Made by a program: the position numbers and the translations under genes | The notes under the pieces: model-generated | Told to the model about the DNA's origin: nothing | Seen by the model: only the letters and a program-made list of their open reading frames with translations | Databases searched by the model: none | Shown: positions 11,533 through 21,840 of the stretch, one piece after another | Numbering within the stretch: position 1 is the first letter of the stretch | Layout: every line of letters starts with the position of its first letter | Origin: Dryomyza anilis | Lineage: Eukaryota > Arthropoda > Insecta > Diptera > Dryomyzidae | Direction: 5' to 3' | DNA: 64,000 nt | NCBI GenBank assembly: GCA_951804985.1 | Contig: OX638133.1 | Coordinates: 34,373,963-34,437,962, forward strand

Positions 11533-12440
11533 ATCGTCACTATCATGCTAAAGGGGCGAATATGTAATTTTTGATATTTGTGCTTTTTTTACATTATTGA
11601 ACGTAGTTTTTCCTCAAGTATACTATGCCAAAATCGTGTGTGGTTTTGTTGGATATTTCTAGCCACAAAAGACAAAACCAAAAGGGCGAATTCGAAAAAT
11701 TGAAAATCTTGTCAATGCCAAAAGGGGCGAATCTTTTCGTTTTTTTGCCATAACTTTTTATTGGCATAAGCTAAAGTAGTGCTAAAAAGGATTTAATTGT
11801 TTGCTTTTAAAGCACATATTGATCATCATCATAATTTTAAATAATATTTTTGAATTTTTATTATTTGCATGAAAAATATTTGGAAAATTATTTTTAAGTA
11901 ATGATGCCAATCAATAGGCGCTTTCAAAATAAACAATAAATGCCTTTACATCACAATTTTATCTTGCATCAATAAAGAGTTATAACAAAAAAAACGAAAA
12001 AAATGACAAGATTTTTTTTGTTTTTTAGCTATAACTCTTTATTGAAGCAAGATTAAATAGTAGAGAAAAGCATTAATTGTTTGTTTTTAAAGTACCTATC
12101 GATTGGCATCATTATTTAAAAATATTTGTCCAAACATTTTTTCCTGCAAATAACAAATGGCAAATTAATGTTTGGCAAAATATTTTTAAGTAATGATACC
12201 AATTGATAGGTACTTTAAAAACAAACAATTAATGTCTTTACATTACTATTTTATCTTGCGCCAATAAAGAGTTATAGCATAAAAAAGAAAAATATTTGCG
12301 TTTTGATCAGGATATAGCTGCACCAAATCCATATTTACAATTTTCTATGAATATGCGCCAAATTTTTTTTAATTATATGAATTTTATTTTGCACTTTTGA
12401 GTTAAAAAATTATGAAAAATTTGCTTATGCTCTATTTTCA
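11533..12440. mobile_element. Foldback element copy A (left terminus intact)
   Basis: The left terminus ATCGTCACTATCATGCTAAA is followed by AGGGGCGAAT and about 240 bp that, in reverse complement, match the right end of copy B (38280-38520). The interior is a chain of inverted modules: TTTTTATTGGCATAAGCTAA, then AAAGCACATATTGATC, then a centre, then the reverse (GCGCTTTCAAAATAAACAAT, ATCTTGCATCAATAAAGAGT). A second module follows from about 12020. No transposase remains. The right end is decayed; the GATCAGGATATAG word near 12306 matches copy D near 58417. Confidence 0.8.
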
Positions 12441-13319
12441 AAACCTATATTAAAAAATACCTATTTTCTATTTTAAAAAAATCAACATATACTGTAAAAT
12501 TTTGCTTAAATCGAAACTCATGCATATCATATCGACTGATAAGGTTTATTGGCATTTTTATTATTTTATTATTGTCTTTATTAAATGCTACCAGTACATT
12601 ATGCCATACCAAAGTATCATTACTGCATAATGTTATGCATAATGTTTCATAAATATTGAAGGTATCTATAGAGTTTGTTACTGAGTGAGGGTGCCCATCG
12701 TAGATTGGGTGCAGATTGAAGGGCAAACTCATATAGGTTTGAAATATTTCGGAAGTGTTTTCTGTTCAATGTTTTTCGAAATATACACATACAAGCACAG
12801 CACCACTATAGGTTATAATAAATATATCTGAATTTATATATTTTTGGCAGTAATTGTGTGTAGTAGTTGCTGAGTGCGCAACGTTGTTTGTACTATATTG
12901 ATCTAACTTATTTTGTATTTATGGCAAAATATTGCAAATTTTATTATATTTTGTTGCGTATTGTTTATGTTTAACATGTTTGTGTACTACATATATTCAT
13001 GGATAAAATATGAATATTATTTTTTTGTTTTTCTTACTACAAGTATAACTATGAATAATTTTAATATGGACTACGAAATAAATGTTTTATTGCAAAATTT
13101 AGTTGAAATGTAACTAATTCTGTTGTTTTCTATTTTTACAGGTAAGCCATAAACTACATAGATATTTGAAAATATATTTGAAAAAGAGAAAATGGTATGT
13201 TTTATATATAATTTAAGTGACTCGAAAAATATATTGAAAATATTATAATTTCTAATATTTGCAAATGTCAATATATAATTAACTTCAGCCTAAAAGCTAA
13301 AAAATAAACTGCCAACAAA
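12441..13319. other. AT-rich stretch, one uncertain open frame
   Basis: A 95-codon open frame on the minus strand (12445-12732) has a fairly protein-like composition but no recognisable domain, no splice context I can argue for and no homolog I know. I leave it uncalled. The rest is AT-rich filler. Confidence 0.35.
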
Positions 13320-13410
13320 TGTCACGCCGCCGCCGCCGACTTTGAGGTCACCATCAAATGTCACTTCAAGTGGAGACAGTACAAAGCTGGAACAAACAAC
13401 CACAAAGTAA

Positions 13411-13427
13411 TGCCTAAAATTATGCAG
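13411..13427 (+). promoter_or_regulatory. Su(Hw)-like site 1 (one mismatch)
   Basis: TGCCTAAAATTATGCAG differs from the window's shared word CCTAAAAGTATGC at one base. It is the first of three in the 13.4-13.65 kb cluster. The reverse strand reads GCATAATTTTAGGC, close to the TGCATACTTTT core bound by Drosophila Su(Hw). Confidence 0.4.
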
Positions 13428-13480
13428 TGCAATAAAAAAAAGACGACGACACATGTCAAGCGAACATTAAATTGCAATAA

Positions 13481-13497
13481 CGCCGAAAAGTATGCAA
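13481..13497 (+). promoter_or_regulatory. Su(Hw)-like site 2
   Basis: CGCCGAAAAGTATGCAA: the reverse strand is TTGCATACTTTTCGGCG, which keeps the TTGCATACTTTT core and the GC-rich side of the known fly motif. Confidence 0.55.
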
Positions 13498-13628
13498 TGG
13501 CAATAAAAATGAAAACATACATCCCGGCTGGCTGTACGGCTGTAATATAAACCACAATTATGCGCGCGCCAGCGTAGGTAATTGTTTGAAATGGCACATA
13601 AAACCGCTCATTTAAAAATAAATTTCTT

Positions 13629-13645
13629 CGCCTAAAAGTATGCAC
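13629..13645 (+). promoter_or_regulatory. Su(Hw)-like site 3
   Basis: CGCCTAAAAGTATGCAC contains the exact 13-mer CCTAAAAGTATGC that also occurs at 20538 and 36398. It has the same orientation as sites 1 and 2. Confidence 0.55.
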
Positions 13646-13744
13646 GTACATTTTGCTGTCAGATGGCGCAGCCGATTGCGAACAAAGTGAAAGTCAGCGC
13701 AATTTGCAACATTTTTGAAACACTTACTCATACACATACAGTGC

Positions 13745-15640
13745 GTTAGACACTGTAAGAAATTTTGTATTAAAAAGAAAGTATGTTTTATTTAAAATAA
13801 CTACATATGTATTTGAATTAAGTTCTAAATGAAATGTATTTCTTTTTACTACATTGATGTAGTTGTTTTTTTGTTTTAATGAAAAACCATTTACTTTACA
13901 TTTGCATTCGAAATAACTACATTTTACATTTATGTGTAGAAAATTACTACATCTGCATTTATTTTCTAGAAACTATTGTGCTGTAAAATAAATACAACCA
14001 AATACAAATTCATTGAAAAGAAAACTACTGTATTAAAACGATAGAAACAATTATTTATTATAAATGTATATTTACTTGATGTATGTTCTAAAGTATATGT
14101 GTTTTTTTTTTACTACATTTATATATGACAAATAATTTATTTTACATTTGCATTAGAAATAACTACATTTTGGTTTTATTTAAAAATTAAGAAATGTGTA
14201 GAAAATTCTGCATTTAGAAAATTACTACATCTGCATTTATTTTCTAGAATCAAATACAAATGCATTGAAAAGCAAACTACTGTATTAAAACGATTGAAAA
14301 ATAATTTATTATAAATGCATATTTACTTGATGTATGTTCTAAAGTATATGTGTTTTTTTTTACTACATTTATATATGACAAATAATTTATTTTACATTTG
14401 CATTAGAAACAACTACATTTTGGTTTTATTTAAAAATTACGAAATGTGTAGAAAATTCTGCATTTAGAAAATTACTACATCTGCATTTATTTTCTAGAAA
14501 CTATTGTGCAGTAAAAAAATCAATTAATTACAAATGCACTTAAAGAAAAATACTGTATTAAAACTAAAGAAAAAATGATTTGTTATAAATTTGTTATTTT
14601 ATTTAAATTATAAAGTTCTAAATAAAATTGCTTTTACTACATTTAATATTGAAAAACAGTTTAATTTACATTTGCATTAAAAACAACTACCTTGTGCATT
14701 CATTTAAACATTTAGAAATGTGTAGAAAATCAACACTTCTGCATTTTTTTTTAAATATTGTGCAATAAAATAAAGGAAAATAAACACAAATGCACTTAAA
14801 GAAAAATATTGTATTAAAACAAAAGAAAAATGATTTATTATAAATACATATGTATTTGATTTAAGTTTTAAAGCATATTTATTTATTTTTACTAAATTTA
14901 TTTATGACTTACTTTACGTTTGTATTAAAAATAATTACATTGTGCATTTATTTAAATGTACAACAAAAAAATATAGTAAAATTACTAACTACATTTATTT
15001 GCAGATTACTGTTGTGTAGTTAAATCATATAAAATAAATACAAATGCACTTAAAAAGATGTAAAATAAACACAAATGCACTTAAAGGAAAATATTGTATT
15101 AAAACTAAAGAAAACAGATTTATTATAAACACATATTTATTTGATTTAAGTTTTAAAGCATATTTATTTATTTTTACTACATTTATTTATGATTTACTTT
15201 ACGTTTGTATTAAAAATAATTACATTGTGCATTTATTTAAATGTACAACAACAAAATGTAGTAAAATTACTAACAACATTTATTTGTAGAATACAGTTGT
15301 GTAGTTAAATCATATCAAATAAATACAAATGCACTTAAAAAGATGTAAAATAAACACAAATGCACTTAAAGGAAAATATTGTATTAAAACTAAAGAAAAA
15401 AGATTTATTATAAATACATATTTATTTGATTTAAGCTTTAAAGCATATTTATTTATTTTTACTACATTTATTTTTGATTTACTTTACGTTTGTATTAAAT
15501 TAATTACATTGTGCATTTATTTAAATGTACAACAAAAAAATGTAGTAAAATTACTTACTACATTTAGTTAAATGTTGTGTAGTTAAATCATATCAAATAA
15601 ATACAAATACACCTAAAAAGATGTAATTGTTGTAGATTTC
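13745..15640. repeat. Tandem array, unit about 250-290 bp (TACTACATTT family)
   Basis: TGTATTAAAAC(G/T)A recurs near 14030, 14280, 14550, 14809, 15091 and 15378. Every unit also has TTTTTACTACATTTAT, TTACATTTGCATTAGAAA, AATAACTACATT and CAAATGCACTTAAAG. Units near 15044-15290 and 15329-15575 are the most alike, suggesting a late duplication. Diverged pieces occur at 41530-41770, 48850-48960 with 50226-50500, and 58980-59960. Open frames inside are repeat by-products. Confidence 0.8.
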
Positions 15641-16560
15641 AAAACAAACACAAAAATGTTTTAAATTTGACCGCATTAATTTGCTCGGTGTATACAACAA
15701 GTATTTTTTAAAAGCATATTTCATGGCCTGCAACATATTTTTGCAACTGAAATGTATATTGCTTAATTTAAGGGGTGTCGCTTCAAATTACCTCAAAGTA
15801 TGCAATGTACAATTTTTATGCGCAAAACTTTAACATAATTTTAAAAATCATAAAATATTACAACTTTGGACATGTGCGGGGGGTTGCATTTAAATTGCCG
15901 CCACACACATGTCTAAAATGAATTTGAACGGTAACCGGCATCTACCGCATTTGGTGCGCCGCTGCCAGCTTTGCCATGTCAGCGTAATCTGCGGGGACAG
16001 TTTGTGTTTGTTTATTGCCGGTAAGCAAAGAAATTGTTATTTCTTAAACAACAACAACAAACAGAGAAAAAAAAAATAAAAACAGCAACAACCTCTAAAT
16101 AAGAAAAACAAAGCAGTTCACCTTATGGCACCTTTTTGCAGCCATTTTACAGCCACCCTGCCTCCCATACCCACTATCTTTAGAGTAACTTTTTCTCCCA
16201 CTTAATTTATGCACCCTTTTTGGTACTGTTTACTGGGTGCTTGTGTGGCAAACCAAGGCACTCAAACCCAGAGAACCAAATCGAGAAACGAATGAGTAAA
16301 ACAATAAGCAAAACGTTTGCCGACGCCTAGTGAATTTTTACTTTGCGTTCCCGAAAGCACCGTCGGTGGTACCGCTTCTCAAAGTCAAGGCAAACGGAAA
16401 TGTGCTGCCGGAAATAGCTGAAGGCAAATATATGCTCAAGTTGGACGTGCCCAGAAATTAGCCAAGTGAGTGAGTGGGTGGGTAGGTGGTTGGCAGTTTG
16501 TGGCAAGCGAAAATTAATTCTTTTTAATTTTCAATTTTAAATTATGTAAATTATGCGTAT
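15641..16560. other. Less AT-rich island with one weak Su(Hw)-like site
   Basis: The stretch is non-repetitive by eye, with GC-richer parts at 15880-16030 and 16330-16500 and CAACAACAACAA-type simplicity near 16050. No exon is evident. It may be conserved non-coding sequence. Confidence 0.4.
15789..15806 (+). promoter_or_regulatory. Su(Hw)-like site 4 (one mismatch)
   Basis: TACCTCAAAGTATGCAAT keeps AAAGTATGCAA and differs from the shared word at the fourth base only. Confidence 0.4.
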
Positions 16561-17884
16561 AAAATGCACTCGAAGATGGTTTATAATATATGACTAATGT
16601 GTTGTTTTAAAAAATGTTATATGTTTAAAATGCTTATTAAATATAAATTATTTTTGTATGATTATTCTTTGGAATTCTTTTGGAAAACTGATTATTTAGA
16701 TTATATTTGATCGTCTTATTGTCAAATTTTTAAATAATCAATTTTGAGTAGTTCACCAAATGAAAATGAAATCAAATTGAATTAAAATATTTAAATTTAT
16801 CTCTTATTTGATTTTTGAAAACGTCATTAATATTTTTAAATTAAAAAACTGTTCTTGAATCTCATTTAAATATATCTATTTTGTTTTCATTATGATCAAT
16901 ATTATTATTATTCTTTTTTATAAATTAAAAAAATGATTAAAGTCGCCCCATCTTCATGCAATGCAAACACCGTAGGTAGAAATGTTAGATTAAATGGTGG
17001 TACGAAATATGATTTAGTGTCAGTAGATGTTTCTTCAGAATTTGCCAATATCAAAACAAAACATACCGACGTTGTAGAACGAAAAGTCACCGAATACATT
17101 TTCAAAATGCCAAATATTCATTTACAAAAATCTTTAAATATCAGTCAATTTTTAATCGATGATCTCAATTTTTTTACCACATGATAAGAAAATGTAAATC
17201 TATCAATTGATATTTCAACTTTAAAAATGCATCAATTACTTTTTATAATATTAATCAACAAACTCGAAGTTTATGTTTTTAAAAATGTATTTGGTGACAT
17301 TTCGTTCTACAACGACGATATATGTATAAAAATGAAATTAAACAGAATATTTTAAAATTAAACGAAATTGATTTTAATTAAATCACATTGGATTTTAAAT
17401 TGAGAGTTCGTGATATACCCCTGAAGGTATGCTGTATTTACGGTATATAGCATAACTGTCAAATACATATAGAAAAATGCATACATCTAGGGGCAACATT
17501 TAAACTGAAACTTTGTGTCATCCTGCTCATCCTATAATTCGTAGACTCTTTTTGATGGACCAAATTTTAAAATACACGCGTAATATGCAGTATTGAAATT
17601 GGTAGCTGCTGTCTGTTAGTAAAATAGCTTATTGACTTTAGCAAGTACACATACCATTCAAACGAGTAAAGAAAAGTGAAATAAAATAATTATATAAAAT
17701 AAAAATAAAGTAAAAATAAAATATTTAAAATTATATAGAAGATATTTTTTTTATATATTTATTTTACTTGAAAATCAAAAAAAGTTTTTGGTTTTAAAAT
17801 TTGAATTATATTGTTTTAAGTTATATTAAATTTGTTTTAAATTTTAATAAAATTATTTTAAACTTTATATTAGAAAACTAGTTT
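16561..17884. other. AT-rich stretch with a short inverted repeat
   Basis: The segments 17062-17108 and 17283-17325 are inverted copies (CGACGTTGTAGAACGAAA versus TTTCGTTCTACAACGACG), with about 175 bp between them. The open frame at 16933-17184 overlaps the left arm and has no known domain. Nothing else was recognised. Confidence 0.5.
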
Positions 17885-18104
17885 TGAAATTAAATGAAAT
17901 TGTTTAAGATGTTTTTTATTGTCGTTTTTTCTTTAAGTTTGTGAAATTCTAAATCATTTTTCCCACAGTGCAGCAAATATAATTTAGATGCTTTTGTAAT
18001 AGAACATAATCACTCATAATATTGTTAAATGTGTTGAATATCATTTTGGAATTCATTGTGGTTCTGTTTTTTAAGTACAAATTTTTTGTTTTTCCAAATT
18101 TCGA
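17885..18104 (+). repeat. Left direct repeat flanking the first minisatellite
   Basis: This segment (TTTATTGTCGTTTTTT, CCCACAGTGCAG, ATAATATTGTTAAATGTGTT, GTGGTTCTG, TTTTTGTTTTTCCAAATT in order) recurs in the same order at 19455-19676, beyond the far end of the 9/8-bp minisatellite. Confidence 0.75.
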
Positions 18105-18105
18105 A

Positions 18106-19440
18106 TATTTTAAAAATACCAAAAATATAAAAAAATCTAAAATATCCAAAATCGCAAATATATCAAAAATATCAAAAATATCAAAAATATCAAAAATATC
18201 AAAAATATCAAAAATATCAAAAATATCAAAAATATCAAAAATATCAAAAATATCAAAAATATCAAAAATATCAAAAATATCAAAAATATCAAAAATATCA
18301 AAAATATCAAAAATATCAAAAATATCAAAAATATCAAAAATATCAAAAATATCAAAAATATCAAAAATATCAAAAATACCAAAAATATCAAAAATATCAA
18401 AAATATCAAAAATATCAAAAATATCAAAAATATCAAAAATATCAAAAATATCAAAAATATCAAAAATATCAAAAATATCAAAAATATCAAAAATATCAAA
18501 AATATCAAAAATATCAAAAATATCAAAAATATCAAAAATATCAAAAATATCAAAAATATCAAAAATATCAAAAATATCAAAAATATCAAAAATATAAAAA
18601 TATCAAAATATCAAAATATCAAAATATCAAAATATCAAAATATCAAAATATCAAAATATCAAAATATCAAAATATCAAAATATCAAAATATCAAAATATC
18701 AAAATATCAAAATATCAAAATATCAAAATATCAAAATATCAAAATATCAAAATATCAAAATATCAAAATAACAAAATATCAAAATATCAAAATATCAAAA
18801 TATCAAAATATCAAAATATCAAAATATAAAAAATATAAAAAATATAAAAATATCAAAATATCAAAATATCAAAATATCAAAAATATCAAAAATATCAAAA
18901 ATATCAAAAATATAAAAAATATAAAAATATCAAAATATTAAAATATCAAAAAATATAAAATACCAATAATATAAAAAAAATCTAAAATATCAAAAATATC
19001 TAAATTAATAAAAATATCAAAAAATAACAGAAATATCCAAAATATTCATAATATTAAAAAAATGTATTAAATAAATCAAAAATACCAAATACATCTAAAA
19101 TATCAATAATATCAAAAATATCTAAAATAAAAAAATAACAAAAAATAACAGAAATATTATAAATATCCAAAATATTTATAATATTAAAAATATCAAAAAT
19201 TTAAAAATTATCAAAAATATCAAAAGTATCTAAAATAACAAAAATATCCATTAATAACATCAATATCAAAAATATCCAAAATATTCATAATATTAACAAT
19301 ATCAAAAAATGTCAAAAATATTAAATAAATCAAAAATACCAAAAATATCAAAAATTTCAAAATTATCAAAAATATCAAAAATTGCAAAAATATCAAATAT
19401 GATTAAATTTCAAAAAAATATATAATCTTAATTGTATGTT
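18106..19440 (+). repeat. Minisatellite: TCAAAAATA (9 bp) changing to TCAAAATA (8 bp)
   Basis: From about 18160 to 18590 the unit is TCAAAAATA, about 50 nearly pure copies. From about 18597 to 18826 it is the 8-bp TCAAAATA, about 28 copies. To about 19420 it decays into imperfect mixtures. Because 9 is a multiple of 3 and the unit lacks stops, long frames of repeated tripeptides open on both strands; these are not genes. The 5' lead-in (18130-18172) is shared with the array at 21.9 kb. Confidence 0.95.
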
Positions 19441-19454
19441 AAAACGCTCGTTAA

Positions 19455-19676
19455 AAAATAAAATGAAATTATTTAAGATCTTTTTTATTGTCGTTTTTTT
19501 TTTGTAAGTTCATTCAATTTTAATACATTTTTCGCACAGTGTAGGTAATGTAATTCAGATTGTTTAGCTATAGGACATAATCGATCATAATATTGTTAAT
19601 TGTGTTGAATATCAATTTCGAATTGGTTGTGGTTCTGCGTTTGCAGTAAAAACTTTTTGTTTTTCCAAATTACGGG
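19455..19676 (+). repeat. Right direct repeat flanking the first minisatellite
   Basis: Diverged second copy of 17885-18104 in direct orientation. The pair brackets the whole 9/8-bp array, so the array grew inside, or was captured between, the two halves of a tandem duplication. Confidence 0.75.
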
Positions 19677-19845
19677 AAAGTGTTGATTTGAAGGGCTTAT
19701 CATAAACACATTCAGCCTAAACAATAAATGAAATCAAATAGAGTCGGCTTTAAAAGTAGTATCGGCTTTATTGAAAATGTTTGAAGATATTTATTTGTCA
19801 AAAAGCTGTTCCTGAAGCAATTTTAGTGCTCTAAGGCTTTTAAAG

Positions 19846-20158
19846 TAGCCGCGGTAGCTCAGTGGTTAGTGCGTTGGACTGCGAGCCGAAAGGTCCCCGG
19901 TTCAAGCCTGGACTGGGGCTAACAACATCTTTTCATAGAAACATTTTTTCTATACCGCGCTACCTCTCGTCAGTAAATGGCAAACCTACGAGAGTAAAAC
20001 CATTGCCTATGAAAAGCTCTCACCCGCCGTTCGGATTCGGCAATAAACTGTATGTCCCACCACTTTGAGTACAAATATAACACGCACAGCTCAAATTGGT
20101 GAGAGAGCTCGGCCGAAGTTCTACACAGGACTGTAGCGCCAAACTATTATATTATTAT
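19846..20158 (+). mobile_element. SINE family B, full length, with target duplication
   Basis: The A box TAGCTCAGTGG lies at 19855-19865, a B-box-like GGTTCAAGCCT at 19899-19909, then the family body and a TATTATTATT tail. TAAGGCTTTTAAA at 19832-19844 is matched by TAAGGCTTTTTAAA at 20159-20172, a target duplication with a one-base length slip. An open frame across the element (19862-20068) is incidental. Confidence 0.9.
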
Positions 20159-20172
20159 TAAGGCTTTTTAAA

Positions 20173-20500
20173 TTTAAATATTTTCAAATTTTGCTATTTT
20201 TTTACATATCCTATTGAACCCTGCCTTTTTAAGCTATATATTTAATTATTTGTTGTAATTTCTTATTTCCCATTTTCCCTAAATTCTTTGAATATTTAAA
20301 ATCTTCTTCCTGTCAACTTTTCTGTAACTTTTTAACCATCAACACGTTCTAATTTAAGAGACCCTTCAGAAAACAACTACAACAAGAAAAAAACTTGTAT
20401 GATTTCGTGACAAAAGGCAACTTTAACTTAGTTTTGCCACGACTTCTTATTACGTTTGTATGCCTAGATTTTTTTTTATATATATATATTTTTTTTTATA
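20173..20500. other. AT-rich stretch, nothing recognised
   Basis: Plain AT-rich sequence between the SINE and the next island. Confidence 0.4.
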
Positions 20501-20535
20501 TATCTGCAACAACATGAAAGCTAAGCATGTATTTA

Positions 20536-20551
20536 CACCTAAAAGTATGCT
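20536..20551 (+). promoter_or_regulatory. Su(Hw)-like site 5
   Basis: CACCTAAAAGTATGCT contains the exact shared 13-mer CCTAAAAGTATGC. Confidence 0.5.
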
Positions 20552-20734
20552 AACGTTTTGTTGCACGCACCGTGTGTTGCGCCACCACACGGCAATCGTT
20601 GCGTGATTCCTGTGTAGCACGACGGGCTTTCGTAACTCTTGGCAAATTTTTGCACCTCGAGTAAAACTAAAAACTGCTACTACAAGAGAAAATAGATTTG
20701 GAGCCGCTGCCGCATCCTTTATCGCCTATATGTG

Positions 20735-20750
20735 GCGTACTTTTAGGCAT
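20735..20750 (-). promoter_or_regulatory. Su(Hw)-like site 6 (one mismatch, minus strand)
   Basis: GCGTACTTTTAGGCAT on the plus strand equals CCTAAAAGTACGC in reverse complement, one base away from the shared word. It is the only copy in the opposite orientation. Confidence 0.4.
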
Positions 20751-21260
20751 GTCAAAGCATTTTGTGCGTGTTCTTCTAAAAAGAGTGAAACGGAGTAAAA
20801 CCGAAAAGAAAGGAGAGGGTGAGAGAGGTGCGTGCCTCATCACATCTCTAACTAAAATAACTGACAACTTAAATAACTTTAATGAACATGATAAGAGGCA
20901 AAGACAGCAAGAAGGAGACCGAGAAGAATTAAAATGCGTAGAGTAATGTGGTGAAGAATGAAGAGAAGCATGACTAAAGTAGGGTATTTTATAAATGAAA
21001 AAAATACAAGTCGATAAATAAAAAACAAAGTTTGTTTTAGTCACAGTAGTAAAATGCGAAACAAACTGTAGAGAATAACTTGAGGAAGAGTCGACATAAA
21101 TTTGTGTTTGTGTGAAGAAAGGGTTACTGACGCAGCAGCGCAACTATCGCTCTGTATATCTGCCAAATTAATGTTGACTGTCAACACAAACAGTTTTATG
21201 TCAAATCAACACGAATGCGTAGTAGTGTCATACACTTAGTTCCCAGCGGGAAAAAACGTG

Positions 21261-21840
21261 ATTTCAAATTTTTCTTAATTTATTAGAAATTCATAATTGA
21301 ACTTAGATCTGTATTAAAATACCTTCAAAGTTTTTAATGCTAAAATAAATGTCTAATTCAAATTTAATGCTAAAAAATGTCTAATTCAAGGTAAAACAAA
21401 AATATTAAAAGTAGTAGAGATATATTTATTTGTGCGTTAATAAAAAAAAATATGTTAAAAAATAATACCTTCTTATAAAATTTCGTCAATAAAGCCTAGA
21501 TTATTCGCTTATAAAATTGTTATAAAGTTATTATATATTTTTGAATTATGAGAACGGAAAAGTTGATTTTCGCACGAAATGAATTTTATGCGAAAACGTA
21601 AATGAACAAAAGTACTATTCACCACCTTTTCAGTAGGTAATTAATTAAAAATGTTGCTTATTTTTTTTAGTCTTAGCTAATATTCATTAGTTTTAATACT
21701 TTAACACGATAAAATTGTTAATATAGTTTTCTTCACACTTTTCCAAACATAACAAATTGGCAATACCGTCCCATTATGGGTAGAATTACGAAATACATTT
21801 TCACGAAATAATTTTATTTATTAAAAAATTAAATATTTTT
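21261..21840. other. AT-rich stretch, nothing recognised
   Basis: No repeat or gene could be supported. Confidence 0.4.

Larger units (their letters stand above)
13320..13744. other. Less AT-rich island holding three Su(Hw)-like sites
   Basis: This block is richer in G+C than its surroundings, contains no repeat family seen elsewhere in the window, and includes GCCGCCGCCGCCG near 13327. It carries three near-identical CCTAAAAGTATGC-type words. A conserved regulatory or insulator block is a reasonable reading. Open frames on the minus strand (13361-13651) look incidental. Confidence 0.5.
20501..21260. other. Less AT-rich island with two Su(Hw)-like sites
   Basis: Apparently unique sequence, with GCACGCACCGTGTGTTGCGCC near 20560 and a purine-rich block near 20790-20930. 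The two sites are in opposite orientation about 200 bp apart. Open frames on both strands (20667-21143 minus, 20698-20946 plus) have no domain I recognise. Confidence 0.45.

Noticed and set aside
12445..12732. 95-codon minus-strand open frame with balanced composition
   Set aside because: No domain, homolog or splice evidence; it starts inside the decayed edge of foldback copy A. A protein search or conservation of reading frame would be needed to revive it.
18106..18830. CRISPR array
   Set aside because: Repeats are contiguous 8-9-bp units without unique spacers, in eukaryotic-type DNA.
17885..19676. LTR retrotransposon with long terminal repeats
   Set aside because: The direct repeats have no TG...CA ends, target duplication, primer-binding site or coding interior; only a minisatellite lies between them.
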